This document shows positions 8,507-16,431 of a stretch of DNA of 41,589 bases, piece after piece. The stretch is taken from NCBI GenBank assembly GCA_037383845.1, contig JARRON010000032.1, forward strand, positions 1-41,589. Direction: 5' to 3'. Made by a program: the position numbers and the translations under genes. The notes beneath the pieces were generated by a model that saw nothing but the letters and a program-made list of their open reading frames with translations, was not told the DNA's origin and did not search any database. The stretch comes from JARRON01 sp037383845. Its GTDB lineage: Bacteria; Pseudomonadota; Gammaproteobacteria; Steroidobacterales; XN24. Numbering within the stretch: the first letter of the stretch is position 1; the number at the start of each line of letters is the position of its first letter.

Positions 8507-9120
8507 TCGCGTGATGCCTCCGCCCCCGGCTGGGGTGACGACTCGAAAACCATCCGGCTGACGGGTGGCCGCTGCGCCAGCAGCTGCGCGCCGTCGCGGT
8601 CGCCGATGCGTCCTTCCCGGTAGAGATGAACGTGCAGGTCTCCCGCGAAGCCCAGGGTTTCGCCCGGGTCGGCGCGAAAGCGGCCATCCTTCTCCGGCGT
8701 CACCATGCGCACTTCCAGCAACAGCAGGCCGCCCGGTGCGAGGCGGGCGCGCAGCGCCGGCATGAGGGAAGGCTGGTAGTAGCGCAGGCAGGTGATGAGG
8801 TCGAACTCGCCATCGAGCTCCGGCAGGCCCTGCTCCAGGTCCCAGGCCGCGAACTCTGTGCGCTGTTCCACGTTGGTCTCCCGGCTCAGCCGGGCTGCTT
8901 TCTGGAGCGCTCTTTCCGAGATGTCCAGCCCCACGGCCGACATCCCGCGGCGGGCCAGCCAGGTCACGACCTGACCCTCGCCGCAGGCCACGTCCAGGGC
9001 GCGTCCGGAACGGGGCAGGCAGAGGCGACAGTCCCGGATGAACTCGGGGGGCTCGGAGCCCATGGCCAGTTCGTCGCCTCCGTACCACTCGTCCCAGCGT
9101 TTCCTGTCCTTCTCGGCCAT
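8503..9120 (-). CDS. Class I SAM-dependent methyltransferase
   Basis: 205 residues. Motif I, which binds S-adenosylmethionine, is ALDVACGEGQV near residue 41. Motif II is in VGLDISERALQKA and the post-motif strand in FDLITCLRYYQ. GGLLLLEVRM matches the strand after motif III. Related proteins are annotated as TehB-like or general methyltransferases and the substrate is unknown. I chose the ATG at 9120, 26 nt after the M28 peptidase stop, rather than 9204, which would overlap that gene and adds residues outside the fold. The stop lies in CTAG with hemP. Confidence 0.82.
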   Translation of the reverse strand: MAEKDRKRWDEWYGGDELAMGSEPPEFIRDCRLCLPRSGRALDVACGEGQVVTWLARRGMSAVGLDISERALQKAARLSRETNVEQRTEFAAWDLEQGLPELDGEFDLITCLRYYQPSLMPALRARLAPGGLLLLEVRMVTPEKDGRFRADPGETLGFAGDLHVHLYREGRIGDRDGAQLLAQRPPVSRMVFESSPQPGAEASRD

Positions 9121-9146
9121 GCTGTTGCCCCGCGCCCTCCCCGGGC

Positions 9147-10760
9147 TCAGCGGCTGGCCTCCCGGACAGCTCGAAATTCGCTGCCGTCGCGCCAGGCAGG
9201 CCATCGGTCGTCGTTGGCCAGCGCCCAGCCAATCCTGAAGAACAGGCGGGCGTCGGCCACAGCCCCGGAAAGATCCCAGTCATCCCGGTACTCGTCTGAC
9301 GGCCGGTGGTAGTGCTGCGTCACGTACTCAGAGTCCGGGGCGCCAGGGTTCAGAAACAGCAGCGCTGGCACGCCCTGCTGAACGAACGCGAAGTGGTCGG
9401 ACCGGTAGAAGTAGCCGCTCTCCGGCGAGGGATGCGGCCGGACGCCGCGGCCCTGGACGGCCGCTGCGGCACGAGCCAGGTCGCCGAGTTCCGACTGGTT
9501 CAGCCCGATGAGAACCGCGTCCTGCGACGCAGGTCCCCGGGCCATGATGTCCATGCCCAGGGCCGCCACCATGCGGCCGGGGGGCACCAGCGGATCTGCG
9601 GCGTACCGGCGCGCGCCCAGCAGCCCCTGCTCTTCCGCGGTCACCGACAGAAAGACCACCGTTCGCTCCGGCGCCCTGCCCGTCGCCCGGAAGGCCCGGG
9701 CAATCTCCAGCAGGGACGCCACGCCCGTGGCATTGTCCGCCGCCCCGTTGTAGATGGTGTCGCCCTCCAGGGAGGGATCCTGTCCCAGGTGATCCCAGTG
9801 GGCCACGTAGACCAGGTGCTCGTCCGGCCGTTTCGAACCTGGAATGACGCCCGCGACGTTGTAGGAGGTCGACCGCCGGATGGTGTTATCGATCTGTATC
9901 GAAACTGCCTGGTCCAGCGGCACGGGCGCGAAATCCGGTGCGAGCGCTGCCTCCTTCATCGCCGCGAAGTCCAGGCCGGCCCGCTGGAACATCCGGCCCG
10001 CAACCTCGCGGGTGATCCAGCCCTCCAGTTTCGCGCGATCTTCCGTACCCCCGGACTGCACAAGGTCGGACTGCGGCCTGCTCCAGCTGCTTTCGACCAC
10101 GGACCAGCCGTAGGCCGCCGGCGCCGTCTCGTGGATGATAATCAGGCCCTCGGCACCCTGCCGGGCGGCCTCCTCGTACTTGTAGGTCCACCGGCCGTAG
10201 TAGGTCATGGCGCGGCCGGTAAAGAGCTCCGGGTCACCGCTGGCGAAACCGGGATCGTTGACCAGGACCACCGCCGTCTTGCCGGCCCAGTCGACACCCT
10301 CCCAGTCGTTCCACCCGTATTCGGGGGCGACGATGCCGTAGCCCGCGAAGACAAGCTCCGAATCTTCCACCGTGACCCGCGGCGTCACGCGGCGGGTCCA
10401 GGCCACGAAATCGCCACCGAAAGACAGGGTCTCCGGTCCCAGCCTCATGCGCATGGAAAAGTCCGGCGTGACTTCCACCAGCTCTACCGGCTGACGGTAG
10501 CCGTCGGACCATGCCGGTTTCAGCCCGGCCTCGCGAAACTGCTCCTCGAGCCAGGCCACCGCCCGTCGCCCGCCGGGCGTGCCCGGCGCCCGGCCTTCCA
10601 TTTCGTCGGCCGAGAAGGCCCGCGTCATCCCGGCGAGCTCGGCCGCCGTAATGCCGGCGGCGGCCGAGTCCACGGCATCATCCGCAGCGCGGCCCGTTCC
10701 CATGGCCCCGGCCGTCACGGCAGCAAGGCACAGGCCAGCAGTCCAGGTGTGTGTTTTCAT
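9147..10760 (-). CDS. Exported M28-family zinc aminopeptidase
   Basis: 537 residues with an N-terminal signal peptide (MKTHTWTAGLCLAAVTAGAMG, cleavage likely after GRA), so it is periplasmic or secreted. A protease-associated region with AVVLVNDPGF and GAEGLIIIHE spans about 150-220. The M28 catalytic domain follows: AHWDHLG and GAADNATGVASLLE carry His and Asp zinc ligands, VTAEEQGLLG carries the Glu-Glu pair, LGMDIM another Asp, and TQHYHRPSDE the last His. All metal ligands are present, so it should be active on peptides. The methyltransferase gene follows on the same strand. Confidence 0.92.
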   Translation of the reverse strand: MKTHTWTAGLCLAAVTAGAMGTGRAADDAVDSAAAGITAAELAGMTRAFSADEMEGRAPGTPGGRRAVAWLEEQFREAGLKPAWSDGYRQPVELVEVTPDFSMRMRLGPETLSFGGDFVAWTRRVTPRVTVEDSELVFAGYGIVAPEYGWNDWEGVDWAGKTAVVLVNDPGFASGDPELFTGRAMTYYGRWTYKYEEAARQGAEGLIIIHETAPAAYGWSVVESSWSRPQSDLVQSGGTEDRAKLEGWITREVAGRMFQRAGLDFAAMKEAALAPDFAPVPLDQAVSIQIDNTIRRSTSYNVAGVIPGSKRPDEHLVYVAHWDHLGQDPSLEGDTIYNGAADNATGVASLLEIARAFRATGRAPERTVVFLSVTAEEQGLLGARRYAADPLVPPGRMVAALGMDIMARGPASQDAVLIGLNQSELGDLARAAAAVQGRGVRPHPSPESGYFYRSDHFAFVQQGVPALLFLNPGAPDSEYVTQHYHRPSDEYRDDWDLSGAVADARLFFRIGWALANDDRWPAWRDGSEFRAVREASR

Positions 10761-10831
10761 GCCTCCCCATGCTATCGGCTCCGCCTGCGGCGCTCAAAGC
10801 GGGCCGGGTAGACAGCGGGAGCCGGAAAAGA

Positions 10832-10857
10832 CGAAGGGGGCCCTGAGGCCCCCTTCG
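10832..10857 (-). terminator. Rho-independent terminator after the LPATG-protein gene
   Basis: A perfect 11-bp GC-rich stem (10832-10842 with 10847-10857) with a 4-nt loop. On the minus strand it is followed by TCTTTTCC. It lies 27 nt beyond the stop of the gene at 10884 and before the M28 start, so it separates the two transcripts. Confidence 0.85.
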
Positions 10858-10883
10858 CAAGCGTGTCGCCTGTGAAGGCGTGC

Positions 10884-11462
10884 TTACCGTCGGCGGAGGA
10901 AGGTCATGGCACCACCGAGGGCCACGAACAGGCCGCCGAGCAGACCCAGCAGCGGCAGAGGACCGCCGGTGGCCGGCAGGATCGGGGCCGCAGTCGGCGC
11001 GGGTTCCACCGGCTCGACGGTGACCGGAGCAATCACGACCGGCATACCCTCATCCTGCACGCTGGCCAGCTGCCAGCGGCCCTCGGGGATGTAGATGCGG
11101 AAAGGCAGGTTCCGACGCTCCGGAATCTGGTCGAACGTCACCCAGTTGTCGCCCATCTTCGCCCTGAAATCGTCCGGCGGGCTGACCACGACTTCCTCGT
11201 GGGTACCGTCCGGATACATGATCTTCAGCTTGACGTCGCCGTTGAAGTAGCGGCGCTCCAGCTGGGCGGTGAATCGGGCGTACTCCTGGCCATCACGGAC
11301 GACCACGGCCTCGCAGGCGCGGCGAATGTTCGGGAACCGGGCAAGCAGTTCCGCCGACCACTCGATGTCATCGCAGGTAGGCACCTGGGCAGACACCGGC
11401 GTGTTCACCGTAACGCCGACGGTGAGCGCCGCCGCGGCCATGATTCCGTATGCAAACTTCAT
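10884..11462 (-). CDS. Secreted protein with LPXTG-like C-terminal sorting signal
   Basis: 192 residues of unknown function. A signal peptide (hydrophobic to about residue 25, ending VSAQ) is followed by a folded region of about 120 residues with two Cys (residues 30 and 50), a Pro-rich linker (EPVEPAPTAAP), then LPATG, a hydrophobic helix of about 20 residues and a final RRR. Motif, helix and positive tail form the three-part signal that sortases cut in Gram-positive bacteria; such signals are uncommon in Proteobacteria. GGGGAG lies 9 nt before the ATG. The gene is monocistronic with its own terminator. No sortase is in the window. Confidence 0.8.
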   Translation of the reverse strand: MKFAYGIMAAAALTVGVTVNTPVSAQVPTCDDIEWSAELLARFPNIRRACEAVVVRDGQEYARFTAQLERRYFNGDVKLKIMYPDGTHEEVVVSPPDDFRAKMGDNWVTFDQIPERRNLPFRIYIPEGRWQLASVQDEGMPVVIAPVTVEPVEPAPTAAPILPATGGPLPLLGLLGGLFVALGGAMTFLRRR

Positions 11463-11740
11463 ATTTTGACTCCCCTAGAAGAGAACACAGTCCGAGCGAC
11501 TGAACGGCAAAGACCCCGAGTCAGCCCGATTTCGCGCCTTCTCCGGCAGCCGGCCGTACCAGTCATTAGTAAAAACCATGCCGATTAATGGTTATCCTTC
11601 GATGTCGGTATCGACACCGTGGCGGGAGTCTAACCCTAATTTCCCGCCGATTACCATCTCGGGAGCGCCGCCACATCCCGGCTCGCACACCGATGGCATC
11701 GGTGTCTGTCCGAAAAGCGCAGACCTTGCGAGGCGCCTGA
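11463..11740. promoter_or_regulatory. Divergent intergenic region with inverted repeats
   Basis: 278 bases between divergent genes, less GC-rich than its surroundings. It holds three dyads: AACCAT-N8-ATGGTT (11574-11593), TGTCG-GTAT-CGACA (near 11604-11617), and the 19-bp palindrome listed separately. Promoters for both flanking genes should be here. I could not pick convincing -35/-10 pairs, and I see no coding frame. Confidence 0.5.
11687..11705. promoter_or_regulatory. 19-bp perfect palindrome, probable operator
   Basis: ACACCGATG-G-CATCGGTGT: two perfect 9-bp arms around a single base, centred 45 nt upstream of the ATG at 11741. The size and symmetry fit a dimeric TetR- or GntR-type repressor site. 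No such regulator gene is adjacent. Confidence 0.55.
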
Positions 11741-12988
11741 ATGAAAGACCGACAGTTCGACCTTGTGCTCTGGGGCGCGACAGGCTTCACGGGCCGCCTG
11801 GTGGCAGAACACCTGGCCCGCCGGACAAAGCCTGGCCGGTCTCCCCGCTGGGCGCTGGGAGGAAGGAACCGGGAAAAGCTCGAGGCGCTGCGCGCCTCCC
11901 TGGACCAGGGCGATCTTCCGCTGGTGGTCGCGGACGCTCACGACACCCGGGCCATGCGCAGGCTGGCTGCCAGCACCCGGGTCGTCTGCGCGGTGGCAGG
12001 CCCTTTTGCCCTTCATGGCTCGGAACTCGTCGCGGCCTGTGCACGGTCCGGGACCCACTACTGCGACCTCACCGGCGAAGTCCAGTGGATCCGCCGGATG
12101 ATTGATGCCCATGAGGCGGCCGCCCGCGAGTCCGGGGCCCGCATCGTTCATGCCTGCGGGTTCGATTCCATACCGTCCGACATCGGTTGCCTGGTGCTGC
12201 AGGACGCCGCCGAGGCCCAGTACGGACGACCCTGTCCCGTCGTGAAGATGGGCATCCGCCGGGTCAGCGGGGCCTTCAGCGGCGGCACCGTGGCCAGCCT
12301 CATCAACGTGCTGAAAGAGGCCTCAGGGGACGACACAGTCCGAAAGGTGCTGGCAGACCCCTATTCCCTGAACCCACCGGATGAGCGCTCGGGCCCGGAC
12401 CGCCCGGACCAGCGGGCGCCTGAATTCGATTCCGACCTGGATTCCTGGACGGCGCCTTTTATCATGGCGCCCATCAACACCCGGATCGTGCGGCGCTCCA
12501 ACGCCGTGACGGACTGGGCCTGGGGACGCCAGTTCCGCTACCGGGAGAGCATCACGACCGGCGACGGCCTGCTGGGATGGACCCGTTCCGCAGCCATCTC
12601 CGCCGTCATGACGGGACTGGTGGGAGGCGCTTCCGTGGCGCCCGCGCGGGCGCTGCTCGAACGGCTGTTCCTGCCCTCCCCCGGGGAAGGCCCGGACGAA
12701 AAGGCTCGGGAGGCAGGCGGATTCAGCCTGAGGTTCATCGGCCGTCACCCGGAGGCTGCGGGGGGACACCTGGCCGCCCGCGTGGAAGGCAGGCGTGATC
12801 CCGGTTACGGCGCGACCTCCCGCATGATCGGCGAGGCCGCCCTGTGCCTCCTGGAGGACGCGGACGATCCCGCAGTCGGCGGCGGCTTCTGGACGCCCGC
12901 CTCGGCCCTGGGCGCCCGCCTTTTGCCCCGGCTGGAGAAGCATGCCGACGTACGCTTCGTCGTGGAGGACGACCTGAGCCAGGGCTAG
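11741..12988 (+). CDS. Saccharopine-dehydrogenase-like NADP-binding reductase
   Basis: 415 residues. The N-terminal Rossmann fold has LVLWGATGFTGRLVAEHLA (the G-x-G-F-T-G dinucleotide loop) and WALGGRNREKLEALR. HYCDLTGEVQWIRRMIDAH and IVHACGFDSIPSDIGCLVL are typical of the saccharopine-dehydrogenase-like family that includes the mycobacterial trans-acting enoyl reductase for phthiocerol lipids. The family acts on varied substrates and none is identifiable here; a lipid or polyketide reductase role is a guess. A 19-bp palindrome in its promoter suggests its own regulator. Its TAG stop overlaps that of the LigD polymerase gene in CTAG. Confidence 0.85.
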   Translation: MKDRQFDLVLWGATGFTGRLVAEHLARRTKPGRSPRWALGGRNREKLEALRASLDQGDLPLVVADAHDTRAMRRLAASTRVVCAVAGPFALHGSELVAACARSGTHYCDLTGEVQWIRRMIDAHEAAARESGARIVHACGFDSIPSDIGCLVLQDAAEAQYGRPCPVVKMGIRRVSGAFSGGTVASLINVLKEASGDDTVRKVLADPYSLNPPDERSGPDRPDQRAPEFDSDLDSWTAPFIMAPINTRIVRRSNAVTDWAWGRQFRYRESITTGDGLLGWTRSAAISAVMTGLVGGASVAPARALLERLFLPSPGEGPDEKAREAGGFSLRFIGRHPEAAGGHLAARVEGRRDPGYGATSRMIGEAALCLLEDADDPAVGGGFWTPASALGARLLPRLEKHADVRFVVEDDLSQG

Positions 12989-13902
12989 TCTTCAAGGTCG
13001 TCGAGGCGTTCCGCGACCTTTTCCGCCGAGACGGCCCGGCGTCCCATCCCTTTCCAGGGATCATCCCGCTGGGCCAGCCGCCGCCGGATGTTGCCCAGGT
13101 GGTAATAGCGCGGCCCCAGCCGGGACCGGGACAGTTCGTCCCAGTCCAGGGGCGTGGCCACGGGCGCGCCCGGTCTGGCGCGCAGCGAGTAAGGGACGAC
13201 ACTCGTCTGGCCCCGAGCGTTCCTCATCACGTCCAGGTAGAGGCGCCCGCGGCGTTTGTTCTTCCGGTGGGCCGTGGTGAGTTCCTCGGGATAGCGGGCG
13301 GCGAGATGCCCGGCCACGGCCGACGCCACTTCCCGGGACCGGTCGAAGTCAACGCTCGAATCCAGCGGCACGACCACGTGCAGGCCCCTGGAGCCCGTCG
13401 TCATGAGGAAAGACGGACACTCGATTTCTTCGAGCAGTTCGTGGAGACGCCGGGCGGCCTGCCTGACCGGGGTGAAGTCCTCTCCCTTTCCCGCCGGGTC
13501 CAGGTCGAACACCATGCGGTCCGGGCAGTCCGGCTCATCCACCGTGGCGAGCCACGAGTGGAGAACGAAGGCGGCCTGGCTGGCCAGGTATACGAGGCAG
13601 GCCTGGTTATCGCAGACGACGTGTTCAACGTTCTGCCCCGGTTCCGCGGTCGGCGCATCGAAACCGTCCACCCACCCCGGAAAGTAGTCCGGCCGGGACT
13701 GCTGGTAAAAGTCGTCGCCGTCGATTCCGTCGGGGAACCGGTGGAGCGTCAGGCACCTGCGCTTCGCGTGGGGCAGCATGACCGGCGCAATCGCCGCGAA
13801 GTAATCCACGACGTCGCCCTTGGTAATCCCGTCGTCCGGGAAGAACAGCTTGTCTTCCCGGGAGACCTCGATCGTGCGGTTCCCGATCGTACGGGCGGTC
13901 AT
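12985..13902 (-). CDS. LigD-type polymerase/primase domain protein (stand-alone)
   Basis: 305 residues equal to the C-terminal polymerase domain of Pseudomonas-type LigD, an archaeo-eukaryotic primase fold that fills gaps, often with ribonucleotides, in non-homologous end joining. Visible signatures are SREDKLFFPDDGITKGDVVDYFAAIAP, LHRFPDGIDGDDFYQQ, the metal-binding DLDP in MVFDLDPAGKGEDF, and TTGSRGLHVVVPLD. It is the third gene of a three-gene set; its start overlaps the ligase stop by 4 nt. The stop is in CTAG shared with the convergent reductase gene. Polymerase domains also exist alone in other bacteria, but this gene order identifies a split LigD. Confidence 0.9.
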   Translation of the reverse strand: MTARTIGNRTIEVSREDKLFFPDDGITKGDVVDYFAAIAPVMLPHAKRRCLTLHRFPDGIDGDDFYQQSRPDYFPGWVDGFDAPTAEPGQNVEHVVCDNQACLVYLASQAAFVLHSWLATVDEPDCPDRMVFDLDPAGKGEDFTPVRQAARRLHELLEEIECPSFLMTTGSRGLHVVVPLDSSVDFDRSREVASAVAGHLAARYPEELTTAHRKNKRRGRLYLDVMRNARGQTSVVPYSLRARPGAPVATPLDWDELSRSRLGPRYYHLGNIRRRLAQRDDPWKGMGRRAVSAEKVAERLDDLED

Positions 13903-14927
13903 GGCGACACCGGTTTCGGTCGCTCCCGGACCACGTCCCGGGCCTTCTTGTCACGGCGCAGGCCCTGAAAACGCGGATGCCGCAGCCTTCCGGCCCGGGT
14001 CCACTCGGTGAATGCGATCTCCGCCACCAGCCTGGGCTCCACCCAGTGGGCCCCGTCCCCGACGCTGCCCGGGACAGCTTCGAAGGCGGGCCTGTCCCGC
14101 TCCAGCTTCTCCAGGCGCTCGCGGAGGGTGCGCAGGGTGTCGTCGTCAAATCCTGTCCCCACCTTGCCCGCATAGCAGAACTTGTCGTCATCGTAGTAGC
14201 CGACAAAGATCGCGCCCAGGCCGACCCTTTCGCCGGAAGGTTCGGTGAAGCCGCCGATGACCAGTTCCTGCCCCTTGCTGCACTTGAACTTGAGCCAGTC
14301 CCGGCTGCGCCTGGCGCGGTAAGGGCTGTCGGCGCGCTTGGCGATAACGCCTTCCCAGCCTTTCCTGCACGCTTCCCGGTGATAGGCCTCGCCGTCGCGG
14401 TTGCGGTGGGTGGTGTAACGCACCGGGTCGTCGAACGTCAGCGCATTCTTGAGAATCTTCTTCCGTGCCCGGAGAGGCACCTCCCTGAGGTCGTAGCCTT
14501 CCAGAAACAGCAGATCGAACAGGTAGAGATAGACGCGAACGCCGGAGGCCCGGGCCTTGTCCGGATCCGTGAGCCCGATCCGCTGCTGAAGGCGACTGAA
14601 GCTTGTCACCCGGCCTTCGAAGGCCACGATCTCGCCGTCGGCAACGAAGCCCCGGTCTTCGAGTGTTTCCAGCGCCTCAGCGATTTCAGGCCAGGTGGAG
14701 GTGGTGTCCTGGCCGCTGCGTGATCGCAGAGTGACACGGCCCGACCGCGCTACCACCAGGCATCTTTCTCCGTCCAGCTTTCTTTCGTAGATCCAGTCGG
14801 GAGACGAGAAGTAATCGTGGGTCAGCGTGGCGAGCATGGCCCGGGGCCGGTCCGGCATCCTCTTACGCTCGACCTTGTTCTCGGCTTCGGGCCGGAGCAT
14901 GTCCAGTTCGGCGGGACGTCCACTCAT
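13899..14927 (-). CDS. ATP-dependent DNA ligase (LigD ligase domain, stand-alone)
   Basis: 342 residues. The adenylation lysine is in YERKLDGERC (Lys50). GFVADGEIVAFEG is motif III, EGVIAKRADSPY is motif IV and DWLKFKC is motif V, so the nucleotidyltransferase core is complete. The OB-fold follows, with VGLGAIFVGYYDDD, and the last 60 residues contain VEPRLVAEIAFTEWTRAGRLRHPRFQGLR, typical of LigD/LigC. It seals the nick after end processing. Both ends overlap neighbours by 4 nt (ATGA), which implies coupled translation with the phosphoesterase and polymerase genes. Confidence 0.93.
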   Translation of the reverse strand: MSGRPAELDMLRPEAENKVERKRMPDRPRAMLATLTHDYFSSPDWIYERKLDGERCLVVARSGRVTLRSRSGQDTTSTWPEIAEALETLEDRGFVADGEIVAFEGRVTSFSRLQQRIGLTDPDKARASGVRVYLYLFDLLFLEGYDLREVPLRARKKILKNALTFDDPVRYTTHRNRDGEAYHREACRKGWEGVIAKRADSPYRARRSRDWLKFKCSKGQELVIGGFTEPSGERVGLGAIFVGYYDDDKFCYAGKVGTGFDDDTLRTLRERLEKLERDRPAFEAVPGSVGDGAHWVEPRLVAEIAFTEWTRAGRLRHPRFQGLRRDKKARDVVRERPKPVSP

Positions 14928-15415
14928 GCGCTCTCCTCCCCGATCTCCTCCATCTCTCTGCCGGACTTCACCGACGCGGTCTCGGTACTGACCGGGTTCC
15001 GTCTCGCGTCGGCCTTGTCGTCATCCATCTTGACGAGCAGCCAGTTGTCTTCCTGCATCTTCTTCAATGCATACCCGCCGGCGAGTTTCTCGCCTTCCAG
15101 CCAGATCTCGATGAGGCCTTCCTCGAAGGCCGCCTGCATCGAACAGCTCTCGCGGAGATTCCTGTAGTGCCCCCGGTCCCACAGCAGCACCGTGCCGGCG
15201 CCGTACTCTCCTTCGGGTATCACGCCCTCGAAATCACCCCACTCCAGATCGTGATCCTCCGTCTCCACGGCGAGACGCCTGTCCCGGGTGTCGGTGGAGG
15301 GCCCCTTGGGAATCGCCCAGGACTTCAGTCTGCCGCCCATCTCCAGCCGGAAGTCGTAGTGCAGGGTCGTGGCGTCATGCTTCTGGATGACCCAGCGTGC
15401 CTTGTTCGAGCTCAC
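14924..15415 (-). CDS. LigD 3'-phosphoesterase domain protein (stand-alone)
   Basis: 163 residues matching the N-terminal phosphoesterase domain of LigD, which trims 3' phosphates and ribonucleotides at breaks. QKHDATTLHYDFRLEMGG holds the catalytic His pair and Asp; SWAIPKGPS, DHDLEWGDFEGVIPEGEYG and VLLWDRG are the other family blocks. I place the start at the GTG at 15415 because GGAGG (15425-15429) sits 9 nt upstream and the domain begins a few residues later; a GTG at 15472 only adds a Pro-rich non-conserved stretch. The C-terminal 30 residues are charged and outside the fold. It is the first gene of the split LigD set. No ku gene is in the window. Confidence 0.9.
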   Translation of the reverse strand: MSSNKARWVIQKHDATTLHYDFRLEMGGRLKSWAIPKGPSTDTRDRRLAVETEDHDLEWGDFEGVIPEGEYGAGTVLLWDRGHYRNLRESCSMQAAFEEGLIEIWLEGEKLAGGYALKKMQEDNWLLVKMDDDKADARRNPVSTETASVKSGREMEEIGEESA

Positions 15416-15424
15416 GGTCAGCTG

Positions 15425-15429
15425 CCTCC
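15425..15429 (-). promoter_or_regulatory. Ribosome binding site deciding the phosphoesterase start
   Basis: GGAGG 9 nt before the GTG at 15415. It favours that GTG over the one at 15472, which has nothing comparable. Confidence 0.7.
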
Positions 15430-15636
15430 ATGTCACTCGTACATGGCCAAGTGTAGGTGGCGGCGGTGACACTCGCCGGTCGCCGGAAATTTCTTCAATC
15501 CGGCTGGCAAGTTTTTTCCACCGGCCGATCGCCGCGGCCGCGTCCGCCCGCCAGGGACCCCCTTTTCAGGCGTCCCGGCACCTGGCACGGGAGTTGCTGG
15601 GTTCCCTGCAGACACGATCCCGGGAGGACGACAGAC

Positions 15637-16170
15637 ATGGTCGACAGAAAGATGATGGATCCTGCTCCTGTCGACGTCGGTGCCCGGTTCTCGCACCGGC
15701 ACGACGCAGAAGCCGCGCTGAAACAGCTAGAGGAACAAGCCGGGGTGGCGCCGGCCCAGGTGGAGATCGTCTCCGGCGATGGACGGCTGCGGCGTGCCCG
15801 GTCCCTCGAGTCGAGGGGCGCCCGCACCGCCCTCGTCCGCTGGCACGCCATCCTTGGCCTGTTGGGCCTCGCACTCGGCGTGCTGCTGTGGATTTTCGCC
15901 CGTTACGCCGCCGTGCCGGTTTTCCTCGCCCTACCCACGCTGATGCTCTTCGTGTCCGCCGCTTTCGGCGCCGTGGCCGGACTGCTCATCGGTGGCCTGT
16001 TGTCCATCCGGCCGGGCAAAGGCTGGCTGGCGACCGCCGTCCGCGACGACGCCCGGGCCGGGCATTACCCGGTGGTGGTACATGCCACCTCGCTGAACCA
16101 GGCCCGGGAAGTCCAGGATGTACTGGTGCGGGCGAAGGGAGATCCCTACCTGGGAGGGCTGCCCACATGA
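15637..16170 (+). CDS. Small two-helix membrane protein, function unknown
   Basis: 177 residues. An N-terminal soluble segment of about 65 residues (ARFSHRHDAEAALKQLEE) is followed by two hydrophobic helices at about 68-88 (ILGLLGLALGVLLWIFA) and 93-125, then a C-terminal soluble segment with GHYPVVVHATSLNQAREVQDVL. The layout resembles proteins that place a small alpha/beta domain on either side of a glycine-rich hairpin in the inner membrane, as in some general-stress proteins; no function can be claimed. GGGAGGA lies 9 nt before the ATG. The next gene overlaps its stop by 4 nt. Confidence 0.7.
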   Translation: MVDRKMMDPAPVDVGARFSHRHDAEAALKQLEEQAGVAPAQVEIVSGDGRLRRARSLESRGARTALVRWHAILGLLGLALGVLLWIFARYAAVPVFLALPTLMLFVSAAFGAVAGLLIGGLLSIRPGKGWLATAVRDDARAGHYPVVVHATSLNQAREVQDVLVRAKGDPYLGGLPT

Positions 16171-16355
16171 ACGGCCCAACGTCTGGCAAGAAACCCCGCG
16201 TCGGCAGCCGCCCGTCCGATTCCATGCGGAAGCACCGGGTCAAGCCGACAGTGACGGACAAGCCTTCCGACGGGGACAAGAAGCCCCCGAAGCGGAAGAA
16301 GCCCGCCAGCCCGGGCCCGGTTACGCGGCGCCCCGGCAACAGCGACGGAAGCTGA
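16167..16355 (+). CDS. Small basic Lys/Pro-rich protein
   Basis: 62 residues, starting in ATGA overlap with the membrane-protein gene, which makes translation coupling likely. About a third of the residues are Lys, Arg or Pro, in runs such as KKPPKRKKPASP; no hydrophobic segment and no cysteine. It looks disordered and could bind nucleic acid or the membrane surface. I do not recognise a family. Support comes from the coupled start and the gap of 76 nt before the CBS gene. It could be a spurious frame, but the frame overlaps no other gene. Confidence 0.5.
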   Translation: MNGPTSGKKPRVGSRPSDSMRKHRVKPTVTDKPSDGDKKPPKRKKPASPGPVTRRPGNSDGS

Positions 16356-16431
16356 GGCGAAGGCAAGACAACCATCCGGCGGGTCCGATTTTCGGGCCTG
16401 CCTGCAACTCACGAAAACCCTGGAGGCATTC

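Noticed and set aside
10884..10980. PEP-CTERM/exosortase signal on the secreted protein at 10884-11462.
   Set aside because: The motif is LPATG, not PEP or VPLP-type, so the sortase layout fits better.
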